Positions 49,301 to 55,349 of a stretch of DNA of 64,000 nucleotides are shown in pieces (the first letter of the stretch is position 1; each line of letters begins with the position of its first letter). Below the pieces are notes generated by a model. It saw only the letters and a program-made list of their open reading frames with translations, had not been told where the DNA came from and did no database searches. The stretch is taken from assembly GCA_946811695.1 (NCBI GenBank), contig OX328131.1, positions 10,453,953-10,517,952 of the forward strand, given 5' to 3'. The translations under genes and the position numbers were made by a program. Origin of the DNA: Gonocerus acuteangulatus. Taxonomy: Eukaryota; Arthropoda; Insecta; Hemiptera; Coreidae.

Positions 49301-52300
49301 GGGAAAAAGAGAAATTGTTTACTGTGAAAATATAATACATTTCCTAATAATCGCCATCCACAATATTTTATAACATACAAAAACATCTGAATATTTCTAT
49401 GTGTTTCCTATTAATTGTTATTTATCTTACTCTTTTCAAATTTTGCTTGCATTTATCTATGAAATAATTTGCATTCAACCAACTTGCCAATACGTCTTCA
49501 CCAACCAACGTGCTTACAAGTCCTCACCGATCAACTTGCCTATACATTCTCAGCAACCAACTTTCCTATACGTCTCCACAAACCAACTTGCCTACACATC
49601 CAAACGAAACAACTTGCTTACACGTCCACACAAAGCTAACTTCCCTACACATCTCCACCAACATGCCTAGACGTCCTCACAACTCATGTTGCATATATGT
49701 GCTCACTGACCAACTTTTTTACACGTCTCTTTTAACCAAGTTGCCTACACGTCTCCACCTACCAACTTGCCTACATGTCTTCACCAATCAACTTACCTTA
49801 TCTGTCCACCATCCAACTTGGCTACATGTCTTCTCGGGCCAACTTACCTACACTTCCCCCCCCCCCCCCAAACTAACTTACCTTAACCTGTAGATTCAAG
49901 TTCACTTATACTACAATTATCTCAATTATTATTATTTTTTTTCTACAGGGGCATGATACTACTGCTGCAGCAATCATTCATGCTCTCTACTCCTTGGCTA
50001 CCAATCCACAAATACAGGTAATCAAGTAGCATTTTTACCCGGTTTCCTCCCTCTCTTCATAGGATAGAACTCCCCCCCCCCCCTTTTTAAAACAGCTTGC
50101 AATATTTTTCTTTAAACAAACAAATAAATGTTTAATACAAAATAGAAATAACTCTTTTCCATTTTCCAGGGGAAATTTTTGAAATGTAGGTTTATTTGTC
50201 CTTAAAGTTGTACTCCATATTTTATTTCTTGCTGCTTCGTTGAGCTTTGTTGTGGGTCATGGTTAATGGGTTCGTAATATTTCACTGTATGGCTTCTTCC
50301 GACATTACACCTTTGTTTTCTAGTCACATTTACTTGCTGAAGAGTAAGCAGAGATGTACTCCCAGAAGAAGCTGGAGTACCCGCAAGCAACATTAATTTG
50401 CCCCTAACTGCCATAATTTTTGCTTCCTTGTATGTTCTTTGTATCTACTTATACAATAGACTCTTCCTAATCCGGCATAGTCGGGACCGGGGTACAGTCA
50501 GATTAGAGAATTCAGTTAGGAACGGTCACTTATTTATTTGAAAAATCGTATTATTTGAGGATATAGTAATATGTACCATTTTTAATATTGCATATTTAAA
50601 GTGGTCTATATTATTAAAATTATGTTTAAAACTTGCACTCCCCTCGCGATAAATGTTAGAACTGAAGTGGCTAAAATCAGGCGTTCTAGCCGCAGGTTCC
50701 TTAGTAGAAACCTTCTTATAGTATATGCCTTCTTCCATTCAATGAAATACCACCGGACAAAATCTTGTTTGGCTAGAAAAGGAAGGCTATCTAGGAACCC
50801 TCGAGGTCTAGCTCCTGAGAGTTCCGAGATCCATCACTCATTCATCTCGGAGACCGCCGGATTAGAGAGAGGGACGGATAAGGGAGAGTCTGCTGTACAG
50901 GTTAATTCAAGTAGACGAGAAATGGGCTTAATTATGCAAGCTCCTAACATTTTCCTGGAAGCATTAGTGTACACATATACCATGTACTTTTCAATTTAGG
51001 AACGATGCTTTGAAGAACAGGAGCAAATATTTGGTACTGACCAACGAGAATGTACAAAGCAGGACCTGCAAGAAATGACATATCTGGAAATGTTTATTAA
51101 GGAAGTACTGCGCCTCTATCCCAGCGTCCCCATCATCTCTAGGACTCTCATCGAGGATCTCACTCTCAGTAAGAATCATTTCTCAGGCTATTTACAGAAA
51201 AAAAATTATAGTTTTTCTAGTTTAGTTTTCTATAAAGATTGTTATCGTTCTAAGAGATATAAGTTTTTATGGCAAAAGTGTAATATGAATATCTAAGACT
51301 ATAATATGTAAACTTTTAGCACTTTCCAGGATACTGTTGGTTTCCTGCTGTAATGCCTAAAATCATTTTATATGTTTAACAAAAGATCAAAAAAAAAAAA
51401 AAAAAAAATCAGTCCCGTAACAGGGCACAAGGGCCCAGAGGGGCAGATACTGTAGAGGTATCTGATTCTTGACCATACGGCACACTAGGGGGATAGTGTG
51501 GTCAATACTATGCTCCGGCCGCCTGATTTTTCCCTTGGCTGCTTCGACTGCTAGAGTCATTAGCACCCAAGGTACCCATTATTAATTAAATTAATTAAAG
51601 GCTGGGTGAGCCTAGGGACGACCTGGGACCCCAAATCCAACCCTCAAACGGCAGCACTAGAAGAAAAAATCTTTAGTGCGCGCTCGGGTTTTGAACCTGG
51701 TCCTCCAGTTCATTAGTTGAGTGCTCTACCACTGAGCTAACCTCGCCCCCACAAAAGATCAAAAGCTACCAATAATGCTTTTATTCCTTTACTAATGACA
51801 CTAGGGATAATAAAGCCAAGCACTAAGATGATGCAGTTCCTGCAAGTTGGACTTCTTTTGTGTTTATTTTGTAATTATAGGGGTAATGTTAAGCACCTTC
51901 TTGAGGAATGCGGCGTAAACAAATCTCATTCCTTATGTAATTAGTTATGATACTCCTGCGTGGCACACTTTTATTTATTCAACTACACTTCTTATTTTTT
52001 GTGAATTTCTATGACAAAAATAAAACTTAATTTTTTAGGTGATGGTAGAGTGCTCCCTGCTGGAATAAATCTTGTTATCGAGCCCTATTCCCTGCACAGA
52101 AATGAGGAATTTTGGGAGGATCCGAACGAGTTTCGTCCAGAGAGATTTCTCCCAGGAACTGTGAGGCATCCGTTTTCTTATATACCATTCTCAGCAGGAC
52201 CGAGGAACTGCATTGGTAATCTACTTTATATCTATAAAAATACCTATTTAGATTATTTTTCGTTTAATGCCTGCATCTCTAATTAAATATAAAAGAGACA

Positions 52301-54531
52301 CCTCCATCTTTAACCATTATCTATCTCTCTTGTGCAGATTCATTTTGTGCTCATTACGGCATAGACTTTTTCGGTACTTACGTATTAGCGTCAAAGCAGG
52401 TTAAAGAGGCGGGTCTCGTTCAGAGATCTGGATCATGGATAACGCATTTCTATTGGTCAATCACTATCAGAGATATCATCTATTGTGTTTATAGTATTCA
52501 TCTTGTTCCCTTTGTATTTTAACGCAATTCATTTGTGCTTTATTTACCCAGGCAATTGTTGTTGTTTTTTTGTTACGCGATTTCAGTTTCTGTGCGAGAT
52601 AGCGACATCGGAATAGCTAGGATGAAAGCTACTTTTTCGAAGCGAAGCCAAATTATTTATCAGTCCATTAACCAGCGAAAAACCATCCTTGATCTATATT
52701 ATCAACGAGTTGGATTGACTAGAGTTTAGATATAACCTTGAGCGAGCGGAAAAGCATAGCAATTATGCTGTTAATATAAGTGCTACGCTTTTTCGCTAGC
52801 TAAAGGTTATATCAAAACTCTAGTTAACCTAAATCGTTGATAATCCCGTCGCCATATTGGCGAAATCTGATTTGACTCCTTGATCCAGATCTCTGAGACC
52901 CGGCTCTTTAACCTGCTTTGACGCTAATACGTAAGTACCACTTTTTCTTATGGAGTAGGCTTTTTTTTTTCTCTCTTTTTTTTGAGTCTTTCAAATCATC
53001 ATAACAAATTATGCAATGGTGCAATGCATCCACACACAAATATCGCAAAAATAGTAATGCCAATGTAATTACATTTATTACACAAGCCAAAATGATTTTA
53101 TTGCCATTGCTAACACTTCACTTGGTCACTGCAGCAAAACTCTGGGCCACTGTCTTCTGAGTCACCTTGGTGGAGAGAGTGGATGGGTGACGCTCGATAG
53201 GGAGAGGACTTCGGGATATTGATGAGTGGAAAGTTTAGGGTGGAAACGTAGGAATCTGGATAATACGACATCCTTAATAAGCTTAACGTAGAAGGGAGCA
53301 TTGACTATTGTTCCTTATCATTGACTTTGGATTGGAATGTTTGAGTGAGTCTGATTTTCGATGTTTTCACAGTTCCTCGTTTTCAAGTTCTGATCCGTAT
53401 GTTCAAATGGGTTGCCGTAGTGATTTGTAAATGATCAGTTTGTTTCAGTACTTAAATGTGATTTGCGGTTCAACAGTCTGTAGAGTTGTCCAAATGGTCT
53501 ATTAAGTTCTTGTGTTTTAAGTGATGTTTCCAGGTAAGTCGGGAGTCCAAGTTTAGTCCGAGGTAGCAAACTGTAGTAGAAGAGGGTAACAGGACGTTAT
53601 TAAAGTGTACTGGTGGACAGGATTTGCCCCGGAGGGTGAGAGTGATGTTATGGCATTTTTCCTCATTCACCTTAATCCTCTATGTTTTACACCACTCTTG
53701 AATTTTATTCAAGTGGGTCTGTAGATTCTCAGACACAGTGTTAGGATTTGTATGGGATGCGAGGATAGCTATATCGTCTGCATAGGTTGCTAGAAGGGCG
53801 TCGGTACTTGTTGGAACATCGGCTGTATACAGGGTGTAGAGCACAGGGTCCAGAACACTGCCCTGGGGAACTCCTGCTTCCACAGGATAATTTTTTTTTT
53901 TTAACGGCGCATCTACAACTTGGCCATTAGCGCCGGGCTCTCTACAGGTTGCCACCCTTTTCTAATGCCAACAGCACGTGGTCGGTCACCCATTCAGGTT
54001 CTGACCACGCCCGACGTTGCTTAACTTCGGTGATCTACGGGAACCGGTGCATTCAACGTGGCTATGGCCGTTGGCTCCACAAGATAATATTCTGAAAAAC
54101 AATGTCTGATCCTTGTCGGACCCGAATATGCCTATTGGATAAGTAGGATCGTAGGGTGAGGTATAGGGGGCTGGGAAGAAAGGTTTTGAGCTTGTAGACG
54201 AGGCCCTCATGCCATACCTTATCGAAAGCTTGAGCAACGTCCAGGAACGTTGACGTGCAATAGCGGAACATGCAAAGAAGTTAATCACTGACAAAAAATA
54301 GTACACTTATTATTTAACTATCACCTAATTAACGAGTCCGACTATAATAATCACTTTATGTTTTTAGGTATGAAGTTTGCAATGCTCGAACTGAAGACAA
54401 CACTTTCTGCTATTGTTCGATACTGCAAGGTTGAACCTGAAACCAAGGAGCTTCATCTTATGCCAAATGTAGTCTTGAAAAATCTAGAACCTATACAAGT
54501 TCGGATTTTTCCAAGATCAAATAACTCTTAG
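28365..54531 (+). CDS. Cytochrome P450, CYP4 family (CYP4C-like), 12 exons, complete
   Basis: Exons 28365-28560, 36677-36780, 39568-39658, 42146-42328, 45290-45359, 47564-47690, 48254-48299, 48862-48968, 49949-50017, 51000-51168, 52039-52215 and 54368-54531 total 1503 nt, giving 500 aa, the usual CYP4 length, with every junction in phase. It is an ER-membrane haem-thiolate monooxygenase; CYP4 enzymes typically omega-hydroxylate fatty acids and hormones or clear xenobiotics. Seen: N-terminal hydrophobic anchor, helix C WRQRRK, helix I EGHDTT, helix K EVLR, FRPERF, and haem-ligand [10 protein letters not shown] with Cys. The start is ATG 28365, ahead of the anchor. Introns from 167 bp (exons 6-8 region several hundred) to 8.1 kb are filled with transposons. 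CYP4C assignment rests on wording such as GIFHPDDVE and ETAMG; substrate is unknown. Confidence 0.93.
28653..29080. mobile_element. hAT-type MITE, exact 8-bp TSD ATAATAGG
   Basis: Ends CAGGGTCGCCACATG and CATCTCGGAGATGTGGCGGCCCTG-type reverse (CAGGGCCGCCACAT) are inverted. ATAATAGG stands at 28645-28652 and 29081-29088. GC-rich blocks lie at both ends. Sister copy 45611-46059. Confidence 0.92.
29090..29700. other. P450 intron 1, AT-rich, no feature
   Basis: Low-complexity AT-rich DNA; no exon or repeat was recognised. Confidence 0.4.
29709..29912 (+). mobile_element. SINE type A (tRNA head)
   Basis: Box A TGGTGTAGTGGCTAGCG, box B GGTTCGATTC, body TTTTCTCATCCCACGGCTCG, and tail domain GGCGCTAATGGCC..GCGCCGC then A17. 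TAACCTACCTAT precedes the head and recurs near 29914, so a 12-bp TSD is likely, with about 15 bp of non-A tail. Confidence 0.9.
30019..30079. repeat. Poly-T tract (~61)
   Basis: Uninterrupted T run in P450 intron 1; no adjoining SINE body recognised. Confidence 0.9.
30080..30940. other. P450 intron 1, AT-rich, no feature
   Basis: Long ATAATAA-type low complexity (30240-30450). No coding signal. Confidence 0.4.
30960..31300. repeat. 33-bp minisatellite, ~10 units
   Basis: AGGTGAAAACCTAAGAATCC plus GGTCCCTAATCAT repeats with only C/T changes. The unit holds AGGTGAAAACCT, a short palindrome. The 11-residue minus-strand repeats are a period effect. Confidence 0.97.
31508..31667. repeat. Repeat family H followed by (TA)n
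   Basis: GCGCGGTTCCTCCCTCCCTC, a shortened hairpin, and GGTTCAAATTTATATATA leading into 48 bp of TA. Confidence 0.75.
31668..33085. mobile_element. hAT-like element with transposase relic
   Basis: Ends CAGTGATGTGGGGTGGGTAA and ACCCGGGTATTTTACAACACTG (reverse CAGTGTTG) are inverted, and TATATATA on both sides would fit an 8-bp TSD in the microsatellite. Both ends are rich in GGGTAAATACCC motifs. Frame 32446-32694 contains [14 protein letters not shown], resembling the WW segment near the C-terminus of hAT transposases; all else is lost. Confidence 0.75.
32540..32690 (+). pseudogene. hAT transposase C-terminal relic
   Basis: [20 protein letters not shown] and [13 protein letters not shown] are followed by a stop where the family would continue with the dimerisation helices. 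Weak identification from wording only. Confidence 0.45.
33086..33134. repeat. (TA)n microsatellite
   Basis: About 48 bp of TA immediately right of the hAT-like element. Confidence 0.95.
33140..33670. repeat. Dispersed-repeat block with CAAAATCGG..CAAACAGACAGAC words
   Basis: Three inverted or direct short copies of AAGTTTGATCAAAATCGG / TGTGGATTTGTATAAGGGAC / CAAACAGACAGAC. The open frames 33019-33324 and 33394-33660 cover these repeats and have no gene-like content. Confidence 0.65.
33670..34240. other. P450 intron 1, no feature
   Basis: No exon or repeat recognised. Confidence 0.35.
34245..34441 (-). mobile_element. SINE with type A tRNA head and 5S-SINE-type body
   Basis: Minus-strand head CCCGTGATCCTGTGGCCAAT with GGGTTCCAATCCC as box B. 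The 3' part reads CCTATAGATAGCCCGGCAAT and AATGGCTTAGATGCAGAAGCG, which follows the 5S-derived SINE at 54075 (CCTGTAGAGAGCCCGGCGCT) rather than type A. Confidence 0.75.
34880..35008 (-). mobile_element. SINE type B 3' fragment
   Basis: A-rich stretch then ATCAGTCCCATAACAGGCCA, CGAGGGCCCTGATGGGCAGA and ATCTGATTCATGACCATA: the last ~75 bp of type B. Confidence 0.8.
35010..35540. other. P450 intron 1, no feature
   Basis: No exon or repeat recognised; short frames on the minus strand are chance. Confidence 0.35.
35543..36657 (-). mobile_element. Repeat family L, copy 3 (reverse orientation)
   Basis: Starts TTAGCACTTTCCTCCGAAGG and ends GCAGCTCCTGCGTGAC. It holds the TA microsatellite at the same internal place and the ~145-bp units as in copy 2. 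Its left end falls only 19 bp before the acceptor of P450 exon 2. Confidence 0.88.
36677..36780 (+). CDS. P450 exon 2
   Basis: Acceptor TTCTTCCAG, donor GAG|GTAAGA. It encodes [35 protein letters not shown]. The last 27 bp and the donor belong to the 178-bp repeat listed next. Confidence 0.9.
36754..37465. repeat. 178-bp tandem repeat, four units, containing exon 2 end and splice donor
   Basis: GGTATATTCCATCCTGACGA occurs at 36754, 36932, 37110 and 37288, period exactly 178, and the units are almost identical. Each has the coding end IFHPDDVE and GTAAGAAAAG donor. Units 2-4 are preceded by CCACACTTAT, not by an acceptor AG, so they are not complete exons. Minus-strand 64-aa frames are period shadows. 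Confidence 0.97.
37690..37775 (-). ncRNA. Hammerhead-like motif, Penelope-like relic
   Basis: Minus strand: CCTGATGAGGCACTAAATGC then CTGAAACTTGTAGAGCTGTT. CTGATGA, stem GGCA/TGCC and GAAA stand in the right order. Position 11.1 next to GAAA is imperfect, and stems I/III are not clear. Confidence 0.5.
37872..38139. mobile_element. MITE with CATGGGCGTATATA ends, copy 2
   Basis: Ends CATGGGCGTATATA and TATATACGCCCATG; flanks GACCATTC and GCCCATTC make a 7/8 TSD. Body agrees closely with 16822-17095. Confidence 0.85.
38140..38490. other. P450 intron 2, no feature
   Basis: AT-rich; no repeat recognised. Confidence 0.35.
38493..38770 (+). pseudogene. Mariner transposase N-terminal fragment
   Basis: In shifting frames: [15 protein letters not shown], then [39 protein letters not shown]. 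These are the two helix-turn-helix regions of mariner transposases (WF..FR, DEPR.G, LD..L). Frameshifts and stops break it, and the catalytic part is missing. Confidence 0.8.
39115..39419 (+). mobile_element. SINE type B (tRNA head, T-rich 3' end), exact TSD
   Basis: Head GTTAGCTCAGAGGCAAAGCA (box A) and GGTTTAATTCG (box B, diverged). The end reads GTGGCCTGTTACGGGATTGA then T14. TTAATATGTTATTC stands on both sides (39101-39114 and 39420-39433). Confidence 0.93.
39568..39658 (+). CDS. P450 exon 3
   Basis: Acceptor TTCCTTAAAG (weak), donor GATG|GTAAGT. It encodes [20 protein letters not shown] and [10 protein letters not shown], the usual CYP4 stretch before helix C. Confidence 0.9.
39715..39960. 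repeat. Dispersed repeat, also inserted in the LTR element
   Basis: GACATGAAAAGTTTTCAGA, AAAATATCTCGAAAACGGCT, ACCATTTGAAAGCTTACTGAA resemble 58530-58670 in order and spacing. Confidence 0.65.
40138..41362. mobile_element. Non-autonomous hAT element with GC-rich 33-bp minisatellite, exact TSD
   Basis: Ends TAGTGTTGTAAAAGAG and CTCGCTTTTAACAACACTA are inverted; the 8-bp TSD AAAGAAGG stands at 40130-40137 and 41363-41370. Inside, GAAGGCGCGAGCCTTGAAGG plus CTCGGCTTGGTA repeats ~10 times (40200-40520). AAAATGGCGG..GGGCAAACAGCTG and a second GC-rich region follow. No transposase. The 127-aa minus frame is produced by the 33-bp period. Confidence 0.93.
41399..41621 (+). repeat. Repeat family R1, copy
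   Basis: TCCTAGAGCGAACGTTGTGA to GACGCAGTTCCTGCGAGTCG; starts 36 bp after the hAT element. Confidence 0.8.
41898..42100 (+). mobile_element. 5S rRNA-derived SINE, TSD AATATCCATTA
   Basis: The head from 41900 (GCCAACTGTCATAGCC, GATCACCGAAGTTAAGTAAC, GTCGGGCGTGGCCAG, GGGTGACCG) reads like a 5S rRNA gene including internal promoter boxes. Body AGATAGCCCGGCGTTAATAG, tail TTAAAAACACACAAACAC(AC)n. The TSD is at 41887-41897 and 42101-42111. It ends 45 bp before P450 exon 4. Confidence 0.92.
42146..42328 (+). CDS. P450 exon 4: helix C WRQRRK
   Basis: Acceptor TAATTTCAG, donor TGTG|GTATTA. It encodes [20 protein letters not shown], through KNYTLDVIC; the Trp and Arg of WRxxR contact haem propionates in the family. 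Confidence 0.93.
42565..43206. mobile_element. Non-autonomous hAT element, short copy, exact TSD GTATGTAC
   Basis: Same ends as 40138-41362; TSD at 42557-42564 and 43207-43214. Only 2-3 minisatellite units, against ~10 in the first copy; flanking body is nearly identical. Confidence 0.94.
43225..43330. repeat. Dispersed repeat shared with 61895-62030
   Basis: AGAGCTTGTACACCAGAGGG, CTTCCTGTCTTAATGC, CATAGGCAAGAGTG and AGTTTTATTTTGA recur in the same order. Confidence 0.75.
43500..43660. repeat. Degenerate CATGGGCG-MITE relative
   Basis: CATGTGCATATACAAGGGAG start, a C17 run, then AAATTAAATAAGATCACTTA and GTGTAATAGCGTTTTACTTG, matching the MITE body; the right end is lost. Confidence 0.65.
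43660..44550. other. P450 intron 4, no feature
   Basis: No gene or clear repeat; the 70-aa frame 44218-44430 has no recognisable domain. Confidence 0.35.
44560..44843. repeat. 31-bp minisatellite, ~9 units
   Basis: GTTATATTTTATTATAGTGG plus TTTATTTCTAC repeats nearly unchanged. Confidence 0.97.
44846..45013. mobile_element. GC-rich palindromic MITE
   Basis: AAGGCCAATTCACGCTAGAC, CGTGTCGGGTCCGGGCCGGG and its reverse complement TGTCCCGGCCCGGACCCGAC, then TAGTGTGAATAGACCTT. Inverted arms of ~47 bp surround ~75 bp. It abuts the minisatellite directly. The superfamily cannot be fixed, since the flanks are TTA/TAT-rich. Confidence 0.85.
45290..45359 (+). CDS. P450 exon 5
   Basis: Acceptor TATATTCAG, donor GACAG|GTAATA. 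It encodes [20 protein letters not shown]. Confidence 0.92.
45611..46059. mobile_element. hAT-type MITE, CAGGGCCGCC family, copy 2
   Basis: Starts CAGGGCCGCCACATGGGTGG and ends GAGATGTGGCGGCCTTG. The flanks CATTTCAG and CATTTCCG form a 7/8 TSD. Body matches 28653-29080. Confidence 0.9.
46149..46645. repeat. 21-bp minisatellite, ~23 units
   Basis: CACTTCCACAAGGATCTTGG plus C/T repeats with few changes. The period is 7 codons, which explains 216-, 216- and 182-aa open frames on both strands; none is gene-like. Confidence 0.97.
46650..47563. other. P450 intron 5, no gene
   Basis: GAATAAT-type AT-rich stretch at 47020-47130 like that at 8735-9410, and an A-rich run at 47318-47360. Confidence 0.4.
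47564..47690 (+). CDS. P450 exon 6
   Basis: Acceptor CATTTCAG, donor AAG|GTATGT. It encodes [20 protein letters not shown] and [19 protein letters not shown]. Confidence 0.92.
47691..48253. other. P450 intron 6, no feature
   Basis: AT-rich; no repeat recognised. Confidence 0.5.
48254..48299 (+). CDS. P450 exon 7 (46 nt)
   Basis: Acceptor ATTTGTAG, donor CAAA|GTATGT. It encodes [15 protein letters not shown], the charged linker before helix H. Confidence 0.88.
48405..48485 (-). ncRNA. Hammerhead-like motif, Penelope-like relic
   Basis: Minus strand: CTGGCGAAGGCTACCAAAAT then GTAACCGAAAGGTCCTTGAT. The order is CTGRYGA, a stem GGCUAC/GUAACC with one mismatch, then GAAA and GGTCC. The core has G for A and C for U changes, so it is probably inactive. 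Confidence 0.45.
48862..48968 (+). CDS. P450 exon 8
   Basis: Acceptor ATTTGCAG, donor GAG|GTGTGT. It encodes [20 protein letters not shown] to EEVDTFMFE, running into helix I. Confidence 0.92.
49053..49298 (+). mobile_element. SINE type A with ~80-bp A tail
   Basis: GGGGTCTCCCGTGGTCTAAT head, box B GGTTCGATTCC, body TTTTATCATCCCACGGCTCG, tail domain GGCGCTAATGACC..GATGCGCCGT and a pure A tract from 49219 to 49298. The unbroken long tail suggests recent insertion. Confidence 0.93.
49465..49890. repeat. Degenerate ~31-bp tandem repeat
   Basis: CCAACTTGCCTACACGTCTC plus CACCAAC-type units recur, diverged. Frames 49401-49893 come from this repeat. Confidence 0.85.
49949..50017 (+). CDS. P450 exon 9: helix I oxygen-binding motif
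   Basis: Acceptor TTTCTACAG, donor CAG|GTAATC. It encodes [20 protein letters not shown] and, with the Glu of exon 8, makes the EGHDTT motif; the Thr is the oxygen-activating residue. Confidence 0.94.
50454..50895. mobile_element. Tigger/pogo-like MITE with TA target
   Basis: Ends CAATAGACTCTTCCTAATCC and the reverse of ACGGATAAGGGAGAGTCTGCTG (CAGCAGACTCTCCCTTATCC) are inverted, with TA on both outer sides (50452-50453, 50896-50897). The pattern CAG.AG.CTC.CC.TATCCG is typical of Tigger ends. The 132-aa frame across it has no domain. Confidence 0.8.
51000..51168 (+). CDS. P450 exon 10: helix K ExxR
   Basis: Acceptor TCAATTTAG, donor CTCA|GTAAGA. It encodes [15 protein letters not shown], then [19 protein letters not shown] with E..R of helix K. 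Confidence 0.94.
51325..51852 (+). repeat. Repeat family R1 copy split by a SINE
   Basis: CCAGGATACTGTTGGTTTCC on the left and AAAGCTACCAATAATGCTTT to GATGCAGTTCCTGCAAGTTG on the right are the two halves. Confidence 0.8.
51393..51750 (-). mobile_element. SINE type B, exact TSD ACAAAAGATCAAAA
   Basis: TSD at 51379-51392 and 51751-51764. Minus strand: GGGGGCGAGGTTAGCTCAGT head with box A TTAGCTCAGTGGTAGAGC, box B GGTTCAAAACC, and a 3' end ACGGGACTGATTTTTTTTT, so the 3' terminus is poly-T on the sense strand. Confidence 0.93.
52039..52215 (+). CDS. P450 exon 11: PERF and haem-Cys motif
   Basis: Acceptor TTTTTTAG, donor ATTG|GTAATC. It encodes [29 protein letters not shown] and [11 protein letters not shown]; Cys is the axial haem ligand. 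The intron falls within the Gly after NCI. Confidence 0.95.
52371..52945. mobile_element. Inverted-repeat element, ~70-bp ends
   Basis: GGTACTTACGTATTAGCGTC AAAGCAGGTTAAAGAG at the left is mirrored by CTCTTTAACCTGCTTTGACG CTAATACGTAAGTACC at the right. A second internal hairpin (ATATAACCTT..AAGGTTATAT, 52730-52815) with CGAGCGGAAAAGC/GCTTTTTCGC lies within. No transposase seen. Confidence 0.85.
53299..54271 (-). pseudogene. Jockey-like LINE reverse transcriptase fragment
   Basis: Minus-strand pieces: [20 protein letters not shown] (RT motif A with the first Asp), then after a SINE insertion [20 protein letters not shown] and [11 protein letters not shown] (the YADD catalytic site), then [17 protein letters not shown]. 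The order and words fit Jockey-clade RT. Truncated at both ends, with frameshifts. Confidence 0.88.
53892..54075 (-). mobile_element. 5S rRNA-derived SINE inside the Jockey RT, 13-bp TSD
   Basis: TSD TCCACARGATAAT at 53879-53891 and 54076-54088. The minus strand starts exactly with GCCAACGGCCATAGCC, continues GATCACCGAAGTTAAGCAAC, GTCGGGCGTGGTCAG, GGGTGACCGACC and GTTGGC, i.e. a full 5S-like head of ~107 nt. Body AACCTGTAGAGAGCCCGGCG, tail domain GGCGCTAATGGCC..GATGCGCCGTTAAAAAA. Confidence 0.95.
54368..54531 (+). CDS. P450 exon 12: C-terminus
   Basis: Acceptor GTTTTTAG. It encodes [20 protein letters not shown], helix L after the haem Cys, to [10 protein letters not shown] and TAG at 54529-54531. 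Confidence 0.93.
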
Positions 54532-55021
54532 TACAATATTCTCTCAGCTTCTACTACTTTAATTAGGCAAATTTAGAGGAATTTGAAAATTTTTGGGAAG
54601 AAATGAAGAGCCGCGGTGAAAAGATGTAACTTCAAAAGAATTGAAATCTAATAACTGCCAGGAATTTGGAAACATTTATATCTAGAACATTTCATTATGT
54701 TATATTTTTTTCTCTGTTACAACCTGAAACATATTTTGTTTAATGTTGCACTCGTTAATTAGAGTAATTTTGGAGTAGAGACAAATGTAAACACCTTTGA
54801 AATTACACACTTACTCTTATATTTAAAAAGTTAAACTATTTACAGCCAATGTGTCAAGTAGGACATCTTAAAATGAGCGAAAACCGTCACAACTATCAAA
54901 ATAATTAATTTTATCCAAGTATATTAAGAAAGTGACTACAGCTTACATAGGCCATTGTATAAATTAAAAACATAAATTAGGGTAACCAATAATTTTAATT
55001 TTAAGGCAATTTTTGTACTAT

Positions 55022-55027
55022 AATAAA
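55022..55027 (+). terminator. Probable polyadenylation signal AATAAA of the P450 gene
   Basis: First AATAAA after the stop, ~490 bp downstream, followed by GTTTTTAGAATGGTATGT. A UTR of ~510 nt is usual for the family. Confidence 0.5.
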
Positions 55028-55349
55028 GCTGTTTTTAGAATGGTATGTATTACTACGTAAAAACCTTAACTATTCCCGGAAAAGGAGTAGATTAAAATGA
55101 ACATACTTTTAGAAGACTTGTTCTTTGAAATAGTAGCAATACATTCATATAATATTAACACGTTTGGGCCCAGCTTCATGGCATATGTGTCAGCCTTTCT
55201 TTCTATCCCCACTACTCCGTACCCTTTGTATTTGATTTGGGACCTCATTACGTATTCCCAGTTAGATTTGCGGGTCTGGTATCATACGTAGTAAGGTTCA
55301 TAAGTTTCCGGCCTGGGATAGAAGGAAAGGTGAAAGAAAAAAACTGGTT

